From positions 310,001 to 374,000 of the forward strand of contig CAVUQS010000001.1 in assembly GCA_963743705.1 (NCBI GenBank): a stretch of DNA of 64,000 bases, read 5' to 3'. The stretch is from PALSA-243 sp963743705. GTDB lineage: Bacteria > Acidobacteriota > Terriglobia > Bryobacterales > Bryobacteraceae. Both the position numbers and the translations under genes were made by a program. The notes under the pieces were generated by a model, which was given only the letters and a program-made list of their open reading frames with translations, made no database searches and was not told the DNA's origin. Below, piece after piece: positions 8,471 to 16,871 of this stretch; the first letter of the stretch is position 1, and each line of letters starts with the position of its first letter.

Positions 8471-10915
8471 CTACTGCAGAACGAACAAACTGCCTTCAGT
8501 GATGCCCTCCGGCGCGGCGCGGCGTAGCTTTTCAGCCAAGTCGCGCGTCGAACTGCGACCCTCGACGGTCTCGCGAAACGCTTCGGCTACGGCACTGGTT
8601 TGCTCGGCGGATTCGTGCGCGAATTCGATGCGGAAATGGCGGATTCCGGCGGCCAGCCACGCATTCCAGTGCGCCGCGGCCTGCTGCGCTTCGGCGCCGA
8701 AGACGGTGTTGCGGCAACCGACGTCAGCCATCACAGGGTGGGCGCGGCCCGAGGCGTCGCGCAGGGCTACGCGATGTTCTTCGCACGGGCGGCCACAATC
8801 GCGGTAGCTTGTGCCGGTAGAAAGGAAGCGGCAAAAGACGCAATGCTCGGTATGAAAAACGGGCAAATGGTGAAACGCTACGGCTTCGATGCGGCCGGCG
8901 CCGGCGGCGCGAGCTAACTCGGCGATCTGCGCGGCGTTGAGATCGTGAGACGGCGTGAGCCGTTCGATGCCGAGATCGAAGAGTCCGGAGGCGGTGATGG
9001 CGTTGGCGGCGTTCAGGCTGAAATCGGCGATCAGCTCGCGATGTTCGCGCCCGCGCAACGCGTGCAGCAGACCGGCTGAGCGCGCCAGAATGGGGCAATC
9101 GCAGCTCAACAGGAAATCGCCGATGCGCTCTTCGCCCGGCTTGAGCACGCGCGGGCTGGCGACCCGCGGCGCGAGTCCAGCGGCGCGGATGCGCTCGAGC
9201 GAGGGGCGCAAGCCGTAAAGATCGAGATAATCCAGCGTGATGGTCGCCGGGCGGAAGGCGATGGCGGCTTCCAATTGCTCCGGCGTGCGAACCAGGAGAT
9301 GCAACTGGGGCCAGCCCTTCGGGGCTGTGGCCGGCCTTTCGGCCGGCGCGTGCCAGGCGTGCCGAGTTGTTCGTGCGGGAGGAGCGCCCTGCGCTTCCTG
9401 CAACTTCTCCACTGCCTCGCGCCGCACTTGGTTCAGGATTGACGCTGGAGCGAACGGCGCGCCCTCCGTATCAAGCGTCAGCTCTGACAACTCGTAAGGC
9501 GTGTTCCCCAGCCGTCCCAGTTGGGCGCGCAAGAACGTCACGTCCAGGCCGCGATTCTGCGCGGTATCCAAGGCTTCGGCTGAGCGCACGGTCACGCTCA
9601 CCTTGCCCACGTTCCATTCCGTTTCGAGTGGTTGGCTCGCCCGCGCGGTGACGCGCACACTCACCGGCTGCTTGCGAACCGGCGATGGGGCGTCGATATA
9701 CGGCCGAACGGTTTTATCCAATTCGGGATCGTGCGTGCGCCAGAGCAAATCTCCCTGCCGGATTCGCGCCACGTCGATTGCGCCGTTGCCGAACCGCAAC
9801 TCGCGCCCGGTGGCTTCAAATACGCGGCCGCCCTCTTCGCGTTCTTCGGGGCTGCGCCAATCGGCGGCGTCGAATACCACGCCATCGCCGGGCTTGAGCG
9901 GTGCGATGGAGTGCGCTTCCGACGGTTCAAACGCCACGCCGCCCTTGAAGACGCGTGTCACGCTTCCCATGAATACGCCCCGATGGCGCGGCGCGCGGCC
10001 GTCGACCACCGTCTGGTGATTGGTTCCGGTGATGAAATGCGGCCCGAGGCCGCGCGAATACACCTGTTCGAGCTGCAACTCGGCCGCTGGATCCACGGGG
10101 CTCAGGATGCCGGCGCAGGCGTCGTCGACCGCCTGCCGGTAGGCGCGCGTGGTCAGGGCGACGTAGTCGGAATCCTTGTAGCGGCCTTCGATTTTCAACG
10201 CCGAAACGCCGATGCCGACGATTTCCGGAATCTGCCGGAGCGCGTAGAGATCGCCCGGCGAAAGCAGGTAGCGGGCATCGCCCAACGGCTCGACCTGGCC
10301 GTCTACCATCAGCTCATACGGCAGGCGGCAGGCCTGCGCGCACTGGCCGCGGTTGGCGCTGCGGCCGCCCCACGCCTCCGACGAAAAACACTGGCCGGAG
10401 TAGGAGACGCAGAGCGCGCCGTGAACGAACATTTCGAGCTCGCAATCGGTTTCGGCGCGAATGGCGCGGATGTCGTCGAGCGACAACTCGCGCGCCATCA
10501 CGACGCGGCTCACTCCCAGGCTCTGCGCGAAGCGGACGCCATCGGCGCTAGTGACGCTCATCTGCGTGCTGCCGTGGATTTCGAGATCGGGCGCGACTTC
10601 GCGGGCCAGCTTTACAGCGCCCAAATCCTGGACGATGATGGAATCCGCGCCTGCCTGCGCAATGGCCTCGAGGGTGCGCGCGGCTTCGCCGATTTCGTTG
10701 TCGAAGAGCAGCGTGTTGAAGGTGACGTAGCCCTTTACGCCGCGCCGGTGCAGCGTGCGCATGGCTTCGGGCAGCTCGTCGAGCGAAAAACCGACTTTAG
10801 CGCGCGCCGTGAAGTGCGTGAGGCCGAAGTAGACCGCGTCAGCGCCTGCCTCAATCGCGGTGCGCAATTGAGGCCAGTACCCCGCGGGGCTCATAATTTC
10901 AGGCTTGCGGGTCAC
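8471..10915 (-). CDS. U32-family protein, RlhA-like (23S rRNA hydroxylation / peptidase U32)
   Basis: This protein of about 814 aa matches the large U32 group that includes RlhA, needed for 5-hydroxycytidine at C2501 of 23S rRNA. The N-terminal TIM-barrel-like half opens with KPEIMSPAGYW and GADAVYFGL. The diagnostic Cys cluster (CVSYSGQCFSS...GQCAQACRLPYEL) lies near residues 165-200. A middle domain and a second Cys-bearing C-terminal half (HTEHCVFCRF, CGRPCEEHR) follow. The start is uncertain: GTG 10915 is chosen because it lies four codons before the conserved PEIMSPAG, but TTG 10930 and ATG 10894 are possible. Two tandem hairpins sit inside the coding region at 9312-9347, in the linker between halves. 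Confidence 0.85.
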   Translation of the reverse strand: MTRKPEIMSPAGYWPQLRTAIEAGADAVYFGLTHFTARAKVGFSLDELPEAMRTLHRRGVKGYVTFNTLLFDNEIGEAARTLEAIAQAGADSIIVQDLGAVKLAREVAPDLEIHGSTQMSVTSADGVRFAQSLGVSRVVMARELSLDDIRAIRAETDCELEMFVHGALCVSYSGQCFSSEAWGGRSANRGQCAQACRLPYELMVDGQVEPLGDARYLLSPGDLYALRQIPEIVGIGVSALKIEGRYKDSDYVALTTRAYRQAVDDACAGILSPVDPAAELQLEQVYSRGLGPHFITGTNHQTVVDGRAPRHRGVFMGSVTRVFKGGVAFEPSEAHSIAPLKPGDGVVFDAADWRSPEEREEGGRVFEATGRELRFGNGAIDVARIRQGDLLWRTHDPELDKTVRPYIDAPSPVRKQPVSVRVTARASQPLETEWNVGKVSVTVRSAEALDTAQNRGLDVTFLRAQLGRLGNTPYELSELTLDTEGAPFAPASILNQVRREAVEKLQEAQGAPPARTTRHAWHAPAERPATAPKGWPQLHLLVRTPEQLEAAIAFRPATITLDYLDLYGLRPSLERIRAAGLAPRVASPRVLKPGEERIGDFLLSCDCPILARSAGLLHALRGREHRELIADFSLNAANAITASGLFDLGIERLTPSHDLNAAQIAELARAAGAGRIEAVAFHHLPVFHTEHCVFCRFLSTGTSYRDCGRPCEEHRVALRDASGRAHPVMADVGCRNTVFGAEAQQAAAHWNAWLAAGIRHFRIEFAHESAEQTSAVAEAFRETVEGRSSTRDLAEKLRRAAPEGITEGSLFVLQ
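9312..9347. repeat. Two tandem perfect hairpins inside a coding region
   Basis: Hairpin one is CAGCCC-TTCG-GGGCTG (9312-9327) and hairpin two is GCCGGCC-TTTC-GGCCGGC (9330-9347), both perfect with four-base loops. They encode a Pro/Ala-rich linker of the U32 protein. The pattern resembles REP-type palindromes, which are normally intergenic. Confidence 0.55.
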
Positions 10916-10936
10916 ACTCCAGGATAACAAATGGCG

Positions 10937-12406
10937 CTAATTGCCCGGCGAAACCTCTTCCACGGGCCCGAATTTCTTGAGTAATTCGCGGATCTTCGCG
11001 CCATCGCCCACGGCGATGATTTGCACGTTGTCGTAAGGCACGTATTTGCGCGCCACGCGCTGCACATCGGCGGCAGTGATGGCGGCGATTTTCTCGGTGT
11101 AGGCGTCCCAATAGTCTTCGGGCAAGCCGTATTCGCGCTGCTGCAGCCAGCGATTCAGAACGTTGGCCGGGCTTTCGAGCCCGACGGCGAAACTGGCGGC
11201 CATGGCGCGCTTGGCGCCTTCCAATTCCTCCTTGGGAACAGGCACGTCGCGGATTTCGCGAAACTCCTTGAGCAGATCGGTCAGGGCGGGTTCAGTCACT
11301 TCCGTGCGCACGGACATCGACGACGTGAAATGCGCTGTGTACTTGGTCGCGGCGAAGCCAGAGCTTACGCCGTAGGTGTAACCCTTCTCTTCGCGGATGA
11401 TGCGGAAGAGGCGCGCCGCCGGACCGTTGCCCAGCACCTGGTTCATCACCATGCAGGCGATGTAATCGGGGCTGTTGCGGTCGATGGCGCGGTTGGCAAG
11501 GGTGAGCTCGGTCTGCACGGAGCCGGGCCGTGAAATCAGGTAGACTTTCTTCTCAGCGATGGGCGCGTCGATGGGCAGCGAGAGCGGGGCGACGGGTGCG
11601 CCCTTCCAAGCGCCGAGCGCCTTTTCGAGTTTTGCCACCGCATCGCGTGGCGTGATCTCGCCGACGATCCCGGCCCACTCGCCCGACGGAACGTAATAGG
11701 CTTTGTAGAACGCGATGAGCCGCTCGCGTGTGATTTTATCCAGCGATTCCGCCGTGACGCGCGTGAAATGACGCGCATCGTTGGGATAAAGCGTCTTCAT
11801 TAGCACTTCGCTCGAAAGCGCCGCAGGCTGGGTGCGCGCCTGCTCGATGGAGCTGCGCTGCCGCGTCTTCCACTTTTCGAGTTCATCTGCGGGGAACGAC
11901 GGGTGCATCAGGACGTCGGTGAGAATGGCGAGCGATTGATCGAAATATTCTGAGAGCGAATTCAGCGTGATGGCGCCAGTGCCGGTGCCACCCCCACCGC
12001 CGCCCCCGCGTCCGCCACCCCCACCGCCTCCACCGAAGCTTAACTGCGCGCCGATCTCCGCCAACGATTCCGCCAACTGCCGCGCTGAGCGCGTGGTGGT
12101 GCCCATCATCATCATGGAAGCCGTGGCTTCCGCGACGCCCGGGATGCCATCGGGGTCGCGCAGCGGCGATGCCGGAATCTGGATGGTGAGCGAGATCGAG
12201 GGCGTCCGGTTGCTTTCCATCACCAGCAGCTTGATGCCGTTTGAAAGTTGCCGCTCGGCCGGCCGTGGCAGTTTCACTTTCAGCAGTTCATTCGAAACCG
12301 GCGCGCGATTCAAGCGCACCATGCCGCGGAAACTTTCGGGCGCGGCGCCGCCTTCCTGCGCTAACGCCGGCGCGGCGAATAAGAGCGTGAGAAGTATGGT
12401 TTTCAC
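10937..12406 (-). CDS. M16 peptidase homolog, inactive (partner) subunit, exported
   Basis: The 489-aa protein has a signal peptide (MKTILLTLLFAAPALAQ) and two M16 (insulinase-like) halves. The HxxEH zinc motif expected after GVAEA (about 90-101) is replaced by GVAEATASMMMMG, so it cannot bind zinc and is the structural partner of the active subunit upstream, as in other M16B pairs. A run of Gly with one Arg (residues 125-140) interrupts the first half. The GTG start at 12406-12404 shares one base with the upstream TAG stop (TAGTG), showing coupled synthesis of the pair. It probably acts in the periplasm on peptides. Confidence 0.9.
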   Translation of the reverse strand: MKTILLTLLFAAPALAQEGGAAPESFRGMVRLNRAPVSNELLKVKLPRPAERQLSNGIKLLVMESNRTPSISLTIQIPASPLRDPDGIPGVAEATASMMMMGTTTRSARQLAESLAEIGAQLSFGGGGGGGGRGGGGGGGTGTGAITLNSLSEYFDQSLAILTDVLMHPSFPADELEKWKTRQRSSIEQARTQPAALSSEVLMKTLYPNDARHFTRVTAESLDKITRERLIAFYKAYYVPSGEWAGIVGEITPRDAVAKLEKALGAWKGAPVAPLSLPIDAPIAEKKVYLISRPGSVQTELTLANRAIDRNSPDYIACMVMNQVLGNGPAARLFRIIREEKGYTYGVSSGFAATKYTAHFTSSMSVRTEVTEPALTDLLKEFREIRDVPVPKEELEGAKRAMAASFAVGLESPANVLNRWLQQREYGLPEDYWDAYTEKIAAITAADVQRVARKYVPYDNVQIIAVGDGAKIRELLKKFGPVEEVSPGN

Positions 12407-13791
12407 TATTGGCCTCCCCGTCTGGCGCCGCGGCCACCGGCGGCGGGCATGGTTTCCACCACCACGCGATTCGATTTCACCAGCAGCGCTTTTGCCGCGC
12501 GTTCGATATCGGCGGGGGTCACGGCCAGTTCCTCCGGGATTTCGGTGTTGACGCGGTTGGGATCGTTGTAGACCGCCGCTGCATCGGCCAGCGCCTGCGC
12601 GCGGCTGAGTGCGGTCACGCGATTTTCGGCGGCGCGCCGCAACGCGATGCGCGCCCGCTGCAATTCCTTGTCGGTGACCGGCTGCGAATAGAGCCGGGCG
12701 ATTTCCTCTTCGATCAGGCCTTCCACTTCCTGCGGCGTCTTGCCCGGGCGAAGCGTGGCCGTCACGCGGAAAATGCCGGGACCGCCGCGCCGCTCGGCGC
12801 CGGCCGAAACGTTGAGCGCCATTTCCTTTTCGTCAACGAGCAGATTGTAGAGCCGCGACGTTCCGCCGCCGCCTCCGCGCCCGCCGCGTCCACCACCGCC
12901 TCCGCCCAAAATGGAGGCTGCCACGCCCAGCGCGCGCGTATCGGCTGAATTCGCGTCGGGAATGCGATAGGCAATTTCCACCTGCGCCAGACGCGCCAGC
13001 GGGTCCTGCAGGGTCGCGCGGCGTTCGCCATCCATCGCCTTTTCGCTGAGGTCCACGGGCTTGGGCGGCGTTTGGCGCGGAATGGCGCCGAAATACTTCT
13101 TCACTTTGGCCAGCGTGTCGGCCGTGTTGAGATCGCCCACCAGCGCCAGCACGGCATTATTGGGCGCGTAGTAGGTCTTGAAGAACTGCTTGACGTCGTC
13201 CACCGAAGCCGCGTCGAGATCTTCCATCGAGCCGACCACCGGGTGGTGATAGGCGAAGTTGTCGTAGATCAGCGCTTCGACTTTTTCCGAAGTCTGGCCG
13301 TACGCGACGTTATCGACGCGCAGGCGGCGCTCTTCCTTTACTGCCTGCCGTTGATTTTCGAGATTATCGGCGGTGATGACGAGGCCGTGCATGCGGTCGG
13401 CTTCGAGAAACAAGCCAAGATCGACCTGGTTTTTCGGCAGTACTTCGTAATAAGAAGTGCGGTCGGTATTGGTGGTGCCGTTGGAATTGCCGCCGTTGTT
13501 GTAGATGAGAAAATCGAGCTCGCCGACGCCGACGTTTTCGGAGCCTTTGAACATCATGTGCTCGAACAGGTGAGCGAAGCCGGTTCGCCCCGGCCGCTCA
13601 TCGCGCGAGCCGACCTTGTAGCTGACGCAGATGGCGTAAACGGGCGCGTAGTGATCTTCGGAAATGAGGACGCGCAAGCCGTTGGGGAGCGTGTTATCGG
13701 TGAACTTGATTTTCGGCGCGCCGGATGGTGTTTGGGCCAGCGCGGCGCCGGCGATGGTAACCGCCAGCGCAAACGGTGTAAGCGATTTCAC
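12406..13791 (-). CDS. M16 zinc metallopeptidase, catalytic subunit, exported
   Basis: The 461-aa protein has a signal peptide (MKSLTPFALAVTIAGAALAQ) and the active M16 site HLFEH at residues 74-78. A downstream NQRQAVKEERR segment supplies the third zinc ligand Glu. The second half has the RxxY-like partner domain of the family. A Gly/Arg-rich insert (about residues 296-313) precedes TSRLYN, and the C-terminus is GGRGARRGGQ. It is coupled to the inactive partner by a TAGTG overlap. The upstream neighbour GGT is divergent with 67 bases between starts, so the two exported peptidase units may share control. Confidence 0.92.
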   Translation of the reverse strand: MKSLTPFALAVTIAGAALAQTPSGAPKIKFTDNTLPNGLRVLISEDHYAPVYAICVSYKVGSRDERPGRTGFAHLFEHMMFKGSENVGVGELDFLIYNNGGNSNGTTNTDRTSYYEVLPKNQVDLGLFLEADRMHGLVITADNLENQRQAVKEERRLRVDNVAYGQTSEKVEALIYDNFAYHHPVVGSMEDLDAASVDDVKQFFKTYYAPNNAVLALVGDLNTADTLAKVKKYFGAIPRQTPPKPVDLSEKAMDGERRATLQDPLARLAQVEIAYRIPDANSADTRALGVAASILGGGGGGRGGRGGGGGTSRLYNLLVDEKEMALNVSAGAERRGGPGIFRVTATLRPGKTPQEVEGLIEEEIARLYSQPVTDKELQRARIALRRAAENRVTALSRAQALADAAAVYNDPNRVNTEIPEELAVTPADIERAAKALLVKSNRVVVETMPAAGGRGARRGGQ

Positions 13792-13858
13792 TATGCCTCC
13801 AGGGACGATTGAATACTTCTATCACAATTTGAGATACTGGCCTGCCAGGAGTACCTTC

Positions 13859-15745
13859 ATGCTTCGAAAGTCGCTGCTCTCTCTCTTTGCGCTCGCGGCG
13901 GTTCTGGCCGCCCAAACCGCCCCGCCGGCTCAAACACAGCAACGCAGCCGAGGGGCGCGCGGCGCCGCGGCCTCCAGCGGCGATGCCAATGAGGAAGCAA
14001 ATGCCAGCGCCAATGCCGGGCGCGGACAGACGATGAAACAGCTTGCGCGGGGCACGCAATACGCCGCTGCGTCGATGGCGCCCCAAGCCACGCTCGCCGC
14101 CGAACATATGCTTCGCGATGGCGGTAACGCGTTCGACGCCATCGTCGCCGGACAAGCGGTGCTGGGACTGGTGCAGCCGAGCCTGAACGGCATGGGCAGC
14201 GATGCGACGCTGTTGATTTACGACGCCAAGGCGCAAAAGGTCTGGTCGCTGAATGCCGAAGGCACGGCGCCGAAGCTGGCGACGATCGAGTGGTACAAGA
14301 CGCATCAAGGCGGCAAGATTCCGGTCAACGACACGCTGCTTTCCGCTACCGTTCCCGGCGTGATGGATGCGTGGTACATCATGCTCTCGAAGTGGGGAAC
14401 CAAGACGTTCGCCGACGTGCTGGGACCGGCCATTCAGCTTGCCGAAACCGGCCTGCCCATCGGCGGCCGCGGCATGAACGCCGCCGCCCTGCAGAAGTAT
14501 CCGACCAGCGCCAAGCTCTTTGGCGCGCCCAATGGCGGCCGTTGGAGCGAAGGCGAAGTCTGGAAGAATCCCGACCTGGCCCGCACCTGGCGCCGCATCC
14601 TCGCGGCTGAGAAAGCGGCTTCCGGTCAAGGGCGTCTCGCGGGTCTGAAGGCTGCGCGCGACTTCTTCTACAAGGGCGAGATTGCCCGCGAAATGGGCAA
14701 ATTTTCCGAGGAGAACGGCGGCCTGTTCCGCTATGAAGATTTCGCCAGCTACACCGCCAAGCTGGAAGAGCCAGTTTCCACCGATTATCGCGGCTACACA
14801 GTCTATAAGAATCCCTCCGCCAGCCAGGGACCGGCCGAGCTTTTCGCGCTCAATATTCTCGAAGGCTATGACCTGAAGAAGATGGGCCACAACTCCGCGG
14901 ACTATATTCACACCACGGTGGAAGCCGTGAAGCTGGCGATGGCGGACCGCGACAAATATCTCGGCGACATGGATTTCATCCAGATCCCGTATCGCGGCCT
15001 GCTTTCGAAAGAGTACGCGTCCGCGCGGCGCGCGCAGATCGATCCGGCGAAGGCTTCGCTGGAATTCCGTCCCGGCGACGTGACGCCTTACATGGGCTCG
15101 GGCTACAAGCCCACGGATTATCCCACCGACGTCGATCTTCGCGGGAACGCAAGCCACGAAGGCGACACCAGCTACATTTCGGTGGTGGACCGTGACCGCA
15201 ATTTGATTTCGTTCACACCCAGCTTGCATAGCGCTTTCGGCAGCAAAATAGCGATCGGCAATCTCGGTTTCATCTTCAATTGCCGCGGCGACTACTATTC
15301 GCTGGTCGAGGGGCACGCCAACGCGCTCGCGCCCGGCAAGCGCCCGCGCAGCACGCTGCAAGGCACGCTGGTGATGAAGGATGGCAAGCCCTACTTCGTA
15401 ACCGGCAGCCCCGGCGCAGACGACCAGGTGATGCGCACCATTCAGACGCTGCTCAACATGATCGATTTCGGCATGAACATGCAGCAGGCTATCGAAGCCC
15501 CGCGCTGGGCAACGCGCAGCTTCCCGGCGTCGCCATTCCCGCACACGATGTATCCCGGCGACCTGCTGCTCGAAGGCCGTATTTCGGATGCGGTAAAGAC
15601 GGAGTTGGAGAAGCGCGGGCACAAGGTCGGGATGCGCGGCCCGTGGTCGATGAATGACAGCGCCGGCATCGTGATCGATTGGAAGAACGGCACGGTGATG
15701 GGCGCGGCGGACCCGAGGACTACGGCTTCGGCGCTGGCCTGGTAG
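13859..15745 (+). CDS. ggt: Gamma-glutamyltransferase, exported
   Basis: This N-terminal-nucleophile enzyme hydrolyses glutathione and other gamma-glutamyl amides in the periplasm. The frame is open further upstream, but ATG 13859 has AGGAG at 13847-13851 and begins a signal peptide (MLRKSLLSLFALAAVLAAQ), so the product is 628 aa. A Ser/Ala/Gly/Arg-rich linker follows, then MAPQATLAAEHMLRDGGNAFDA typical of the family. Thr437 in HEGDTSYISVVD is the expected autoprocessing and catalytic residue, followed by NLISFTPSLHSAFGSK. The GxxPRS-type GKRPRSTLQGTL and the GSPGAD motif that positions the gamma-glutamyl group are present. Confidence 0.93.
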   Translation: MLRKSLLSLFALAAVLAAQTAPPAQTQQRSRGARGAAASSGDANEEANASANAGRGQTMKQLARGTQYAAASMAPQATLAAEHMLRDGGNAFDAIVAGQAVLGLVQPSLNGMGSDATLLIYDAKAQKVWSLNAEGTAPKLATIEWYKTHQGGKIPVNDTLLSATVPGVMDAWYIMLSKWGTKTFADVLGPAIQLAETGLPIGGRGMNAAALQKYPTSAKLFGAPNGGRWSEGEVWKNPDLARTWRRILAAEKAASGQGRLAGLKAARDFFYKGEIAREMGKFSEENGGLFRYEDFASYTAKLEEPVSTDYRGYTVYKNPSASQGPAELFALNILEGYDLKKMGHNSADYIHTTVEAVKLAMADRDKYLGDMDFIQIPYRGLLSKEYASARRAQIDPAKASLEFRPGDVTPYMGSGYKPTDYPTDVDLRGNASHEGDTSYISVVDRDRNLISFTPSLHSAFGSKIAIGNLGFIFNCRGDYYSLVEGHANALAPGKRPRSTLQGTLVMKDGKPYFVTGSPGADDQVMRTIQTLLNMIDFGMNMQQAIEAPRWATRSFPASPFPHTMYPGDLLLEGRISDAVKTELEKRGHKVGMRGPWSMNDSAGIVIDWKNGTVMGAADPRTTASALAW

Positions 15746-15763
15746 GGAAGCGGTCCGGGGCAG

Positions 15764-15957
15764 CTAGGTTGGGCGATTCTGCGAGGCGTGCCAAATGCGC
15801 GCCACGCGGATTTGATCATCGACGATCTTATACACAGCGATATACGGCAGCGGATGGTCCGTGCCACGCGCAGTGCCGCGTCGGGATTATCCCGGCTGAT
15901 GCGCTGCACAATTCGTTCGAGGTCGTCCGCGGCGTTAGGCGTCCAGCGGACGTGCAT
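15764..15957 (-). pseudogene. ParE/RelE-type toxin with internal deletion and frame change
   Basis: The first 35 codons read MHVRWTPNAADDLERIV...LRVARTI, the N-terminus of a ParE-type toxin. The frame then fails, but another frame resumes the family's C-terminus (PLPYIAVYKIVDDQI, then VARIWHASQNRPT) and ends at TAG 15766-15764. Together only about 64 codons remain of a usual 95 or so, so roughly 30 codons from the middle are missing and the frame is lost near 15856-15862. The ATG overlaps the antitoxin stop as TAATG, the usual operon arrangement. The toxin should be inactive. Confidence 0.8.
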
Positions 15958-16181
15958 TATGAATGGAACATCCGTTCAATTCGGGCCACAACCTCGTCGT
16001 GTTCCAGCAACTCGCCCCGATCCGCTTGGGCCAAGCCCTCTTCGACGGCCGCCACAAAAGCGGCGTCGTACTCCAGCATTCGGTCGACAGCCTCCTCGAC
16101 CACCTGCACCGCATTCTTTCCCGTGCGGGCCGCGACCTCTCGTAGGCGGGCTTCCTTCTCAGGCGCGAGATGTAGCTCCAT
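15957..16181 (-). CDS. Antitoxin, ribbon-helix-helix/ParD-like
   Basis: The 74-aa acidic protein (MELHLAPEKEARLREVAART...) has a short N-terminal strand followed by helices, with a C-terminus rich in Glu/Asp that fits toxin binding. Gene order (antitoxin first, TAATG overlap with the toxin) is that of parDE and relBE modules. It would bind the toxin and repress the operon. Since the toxin is broken, this is probably an orphan antitoxin. The precise family is inferred from context and size. Confidence 0.75.
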   Translation of the reverse strand: MELHLAPEKEARLREVAARTGKNAVQVVEEAVDRMLEYDAAFVAAVEEGLAQADRGELLEHDEVVARIERMFHS

Positions 16182-16220
16182 ACCGTAACCAGTATCGCGC
16201 TTTTTCTTGCCGACGCGCCT

Positions 16221-16871
16221 TCAGCTAATGACGCCTTTGCGGATCGCGTACAAGATCAGCTCGGCTTGGCTGTGCAGGTTCAGCTTCTGAAAAATGTTGC
16301 TGCGGTGCGTCTCCACCGTATACAGGCTCAGATTCAGCAGCGATGCGGCTTCTTTGTTGTTTTTGCCCTCGGCCAGCAGTTGCAGCACTTCGCGCTCGCG
16401 GGGGGTCAGCAGCTCGAAGCTATCTTCGACGCCGCGCTCTTTCATTTGACGCATGTAGTCTTCTACCAGCATCTTGCTGATGGCAGGGGAGAAGAACGCT
16501 TTGCCTTCGCTTACGGCTTTCACCGCTTGGATCAGGTCGTATTCGGCCGAATCTTTGAGCAGATATGCCCGGGCGCCGGCTTTCAACGCGCGCAGCACGT
16601 AGCTTTCGTCGCTGTGCATGCTTAGGAATACGATCGCCGTGTTCGGCAGCTTGGCCACGATCTGGCGCGCCGCTTCAATGCCGTTGAGAATCGGCATGGC
16701 AACGTCCATCACGACTACTTCCGGGCGATGCTGCTCGGCGAGCGATGCGGCGTCGCGGCCGTTTGCTGCGTCGGCGATCACCTGGAATTCAGGCACGTTC
16801 TCAAGCAGCAGGCGCAGGCCTTTGCGGACCACCGTGTGATCGTCGGCCAGCAGAATCCGCACGGTCTTCAT
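16221..16871 (-). CDS. NarL/FixJ-family response regulator
   Basis: The 216-aa regulator has a receiver domain (1-125) with Asp10-Asp11, phospho-acceptor Asp56 in VVVMDVAMP, and Lys near 106 (LLKDSAEYD), then a LuxR-type HTH (about 150-212) with LTPREREVLQLLAEGKNNKEAA and SLYTVETHRSNI. The ATG at 16871 overlaps the kinase TGA (ATGA), so kinase and regulator are made together. Upstream in-frame codons lie inside the kinase gene and are not used. Targets are unknown. The operon's first gene is the membrane spermidine-synthase-like protein. Confidence 0.95.
   Translation of the reverse strand: MKTVRILLADDHTVVRKGLRLLLENVPEFQVIADAANGRDAASLAEQHRPEVVVMDVAMPILNGIEAARQIVAKLPNTAIVFLSMHSDESYVLRALKAGARAYLLKDSAEYDLIQAVKAVSEGKAFFSPAISKMLVEDYMRQMKERGVEDSFELLTPREREVLQLLAEGKNNKEAASLLNLSLYTVETHRSNIFQKLNLHSQAELILYAIRKGVIS

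Noticed and set aside
9632..10927. 431-aa open frame antisense to the U32 gene
   Set aside because: The U32 frame has the family Cys cluster; the antisense has no support.
13694..15622. 642-aa open frame antisense to the gamma-glutamyltransferase
   Set aside because: It is His/Arg/Val-rich with no recognisable motif and mirrors a well-supported gene; long shadows are expected in high-GC DNA.
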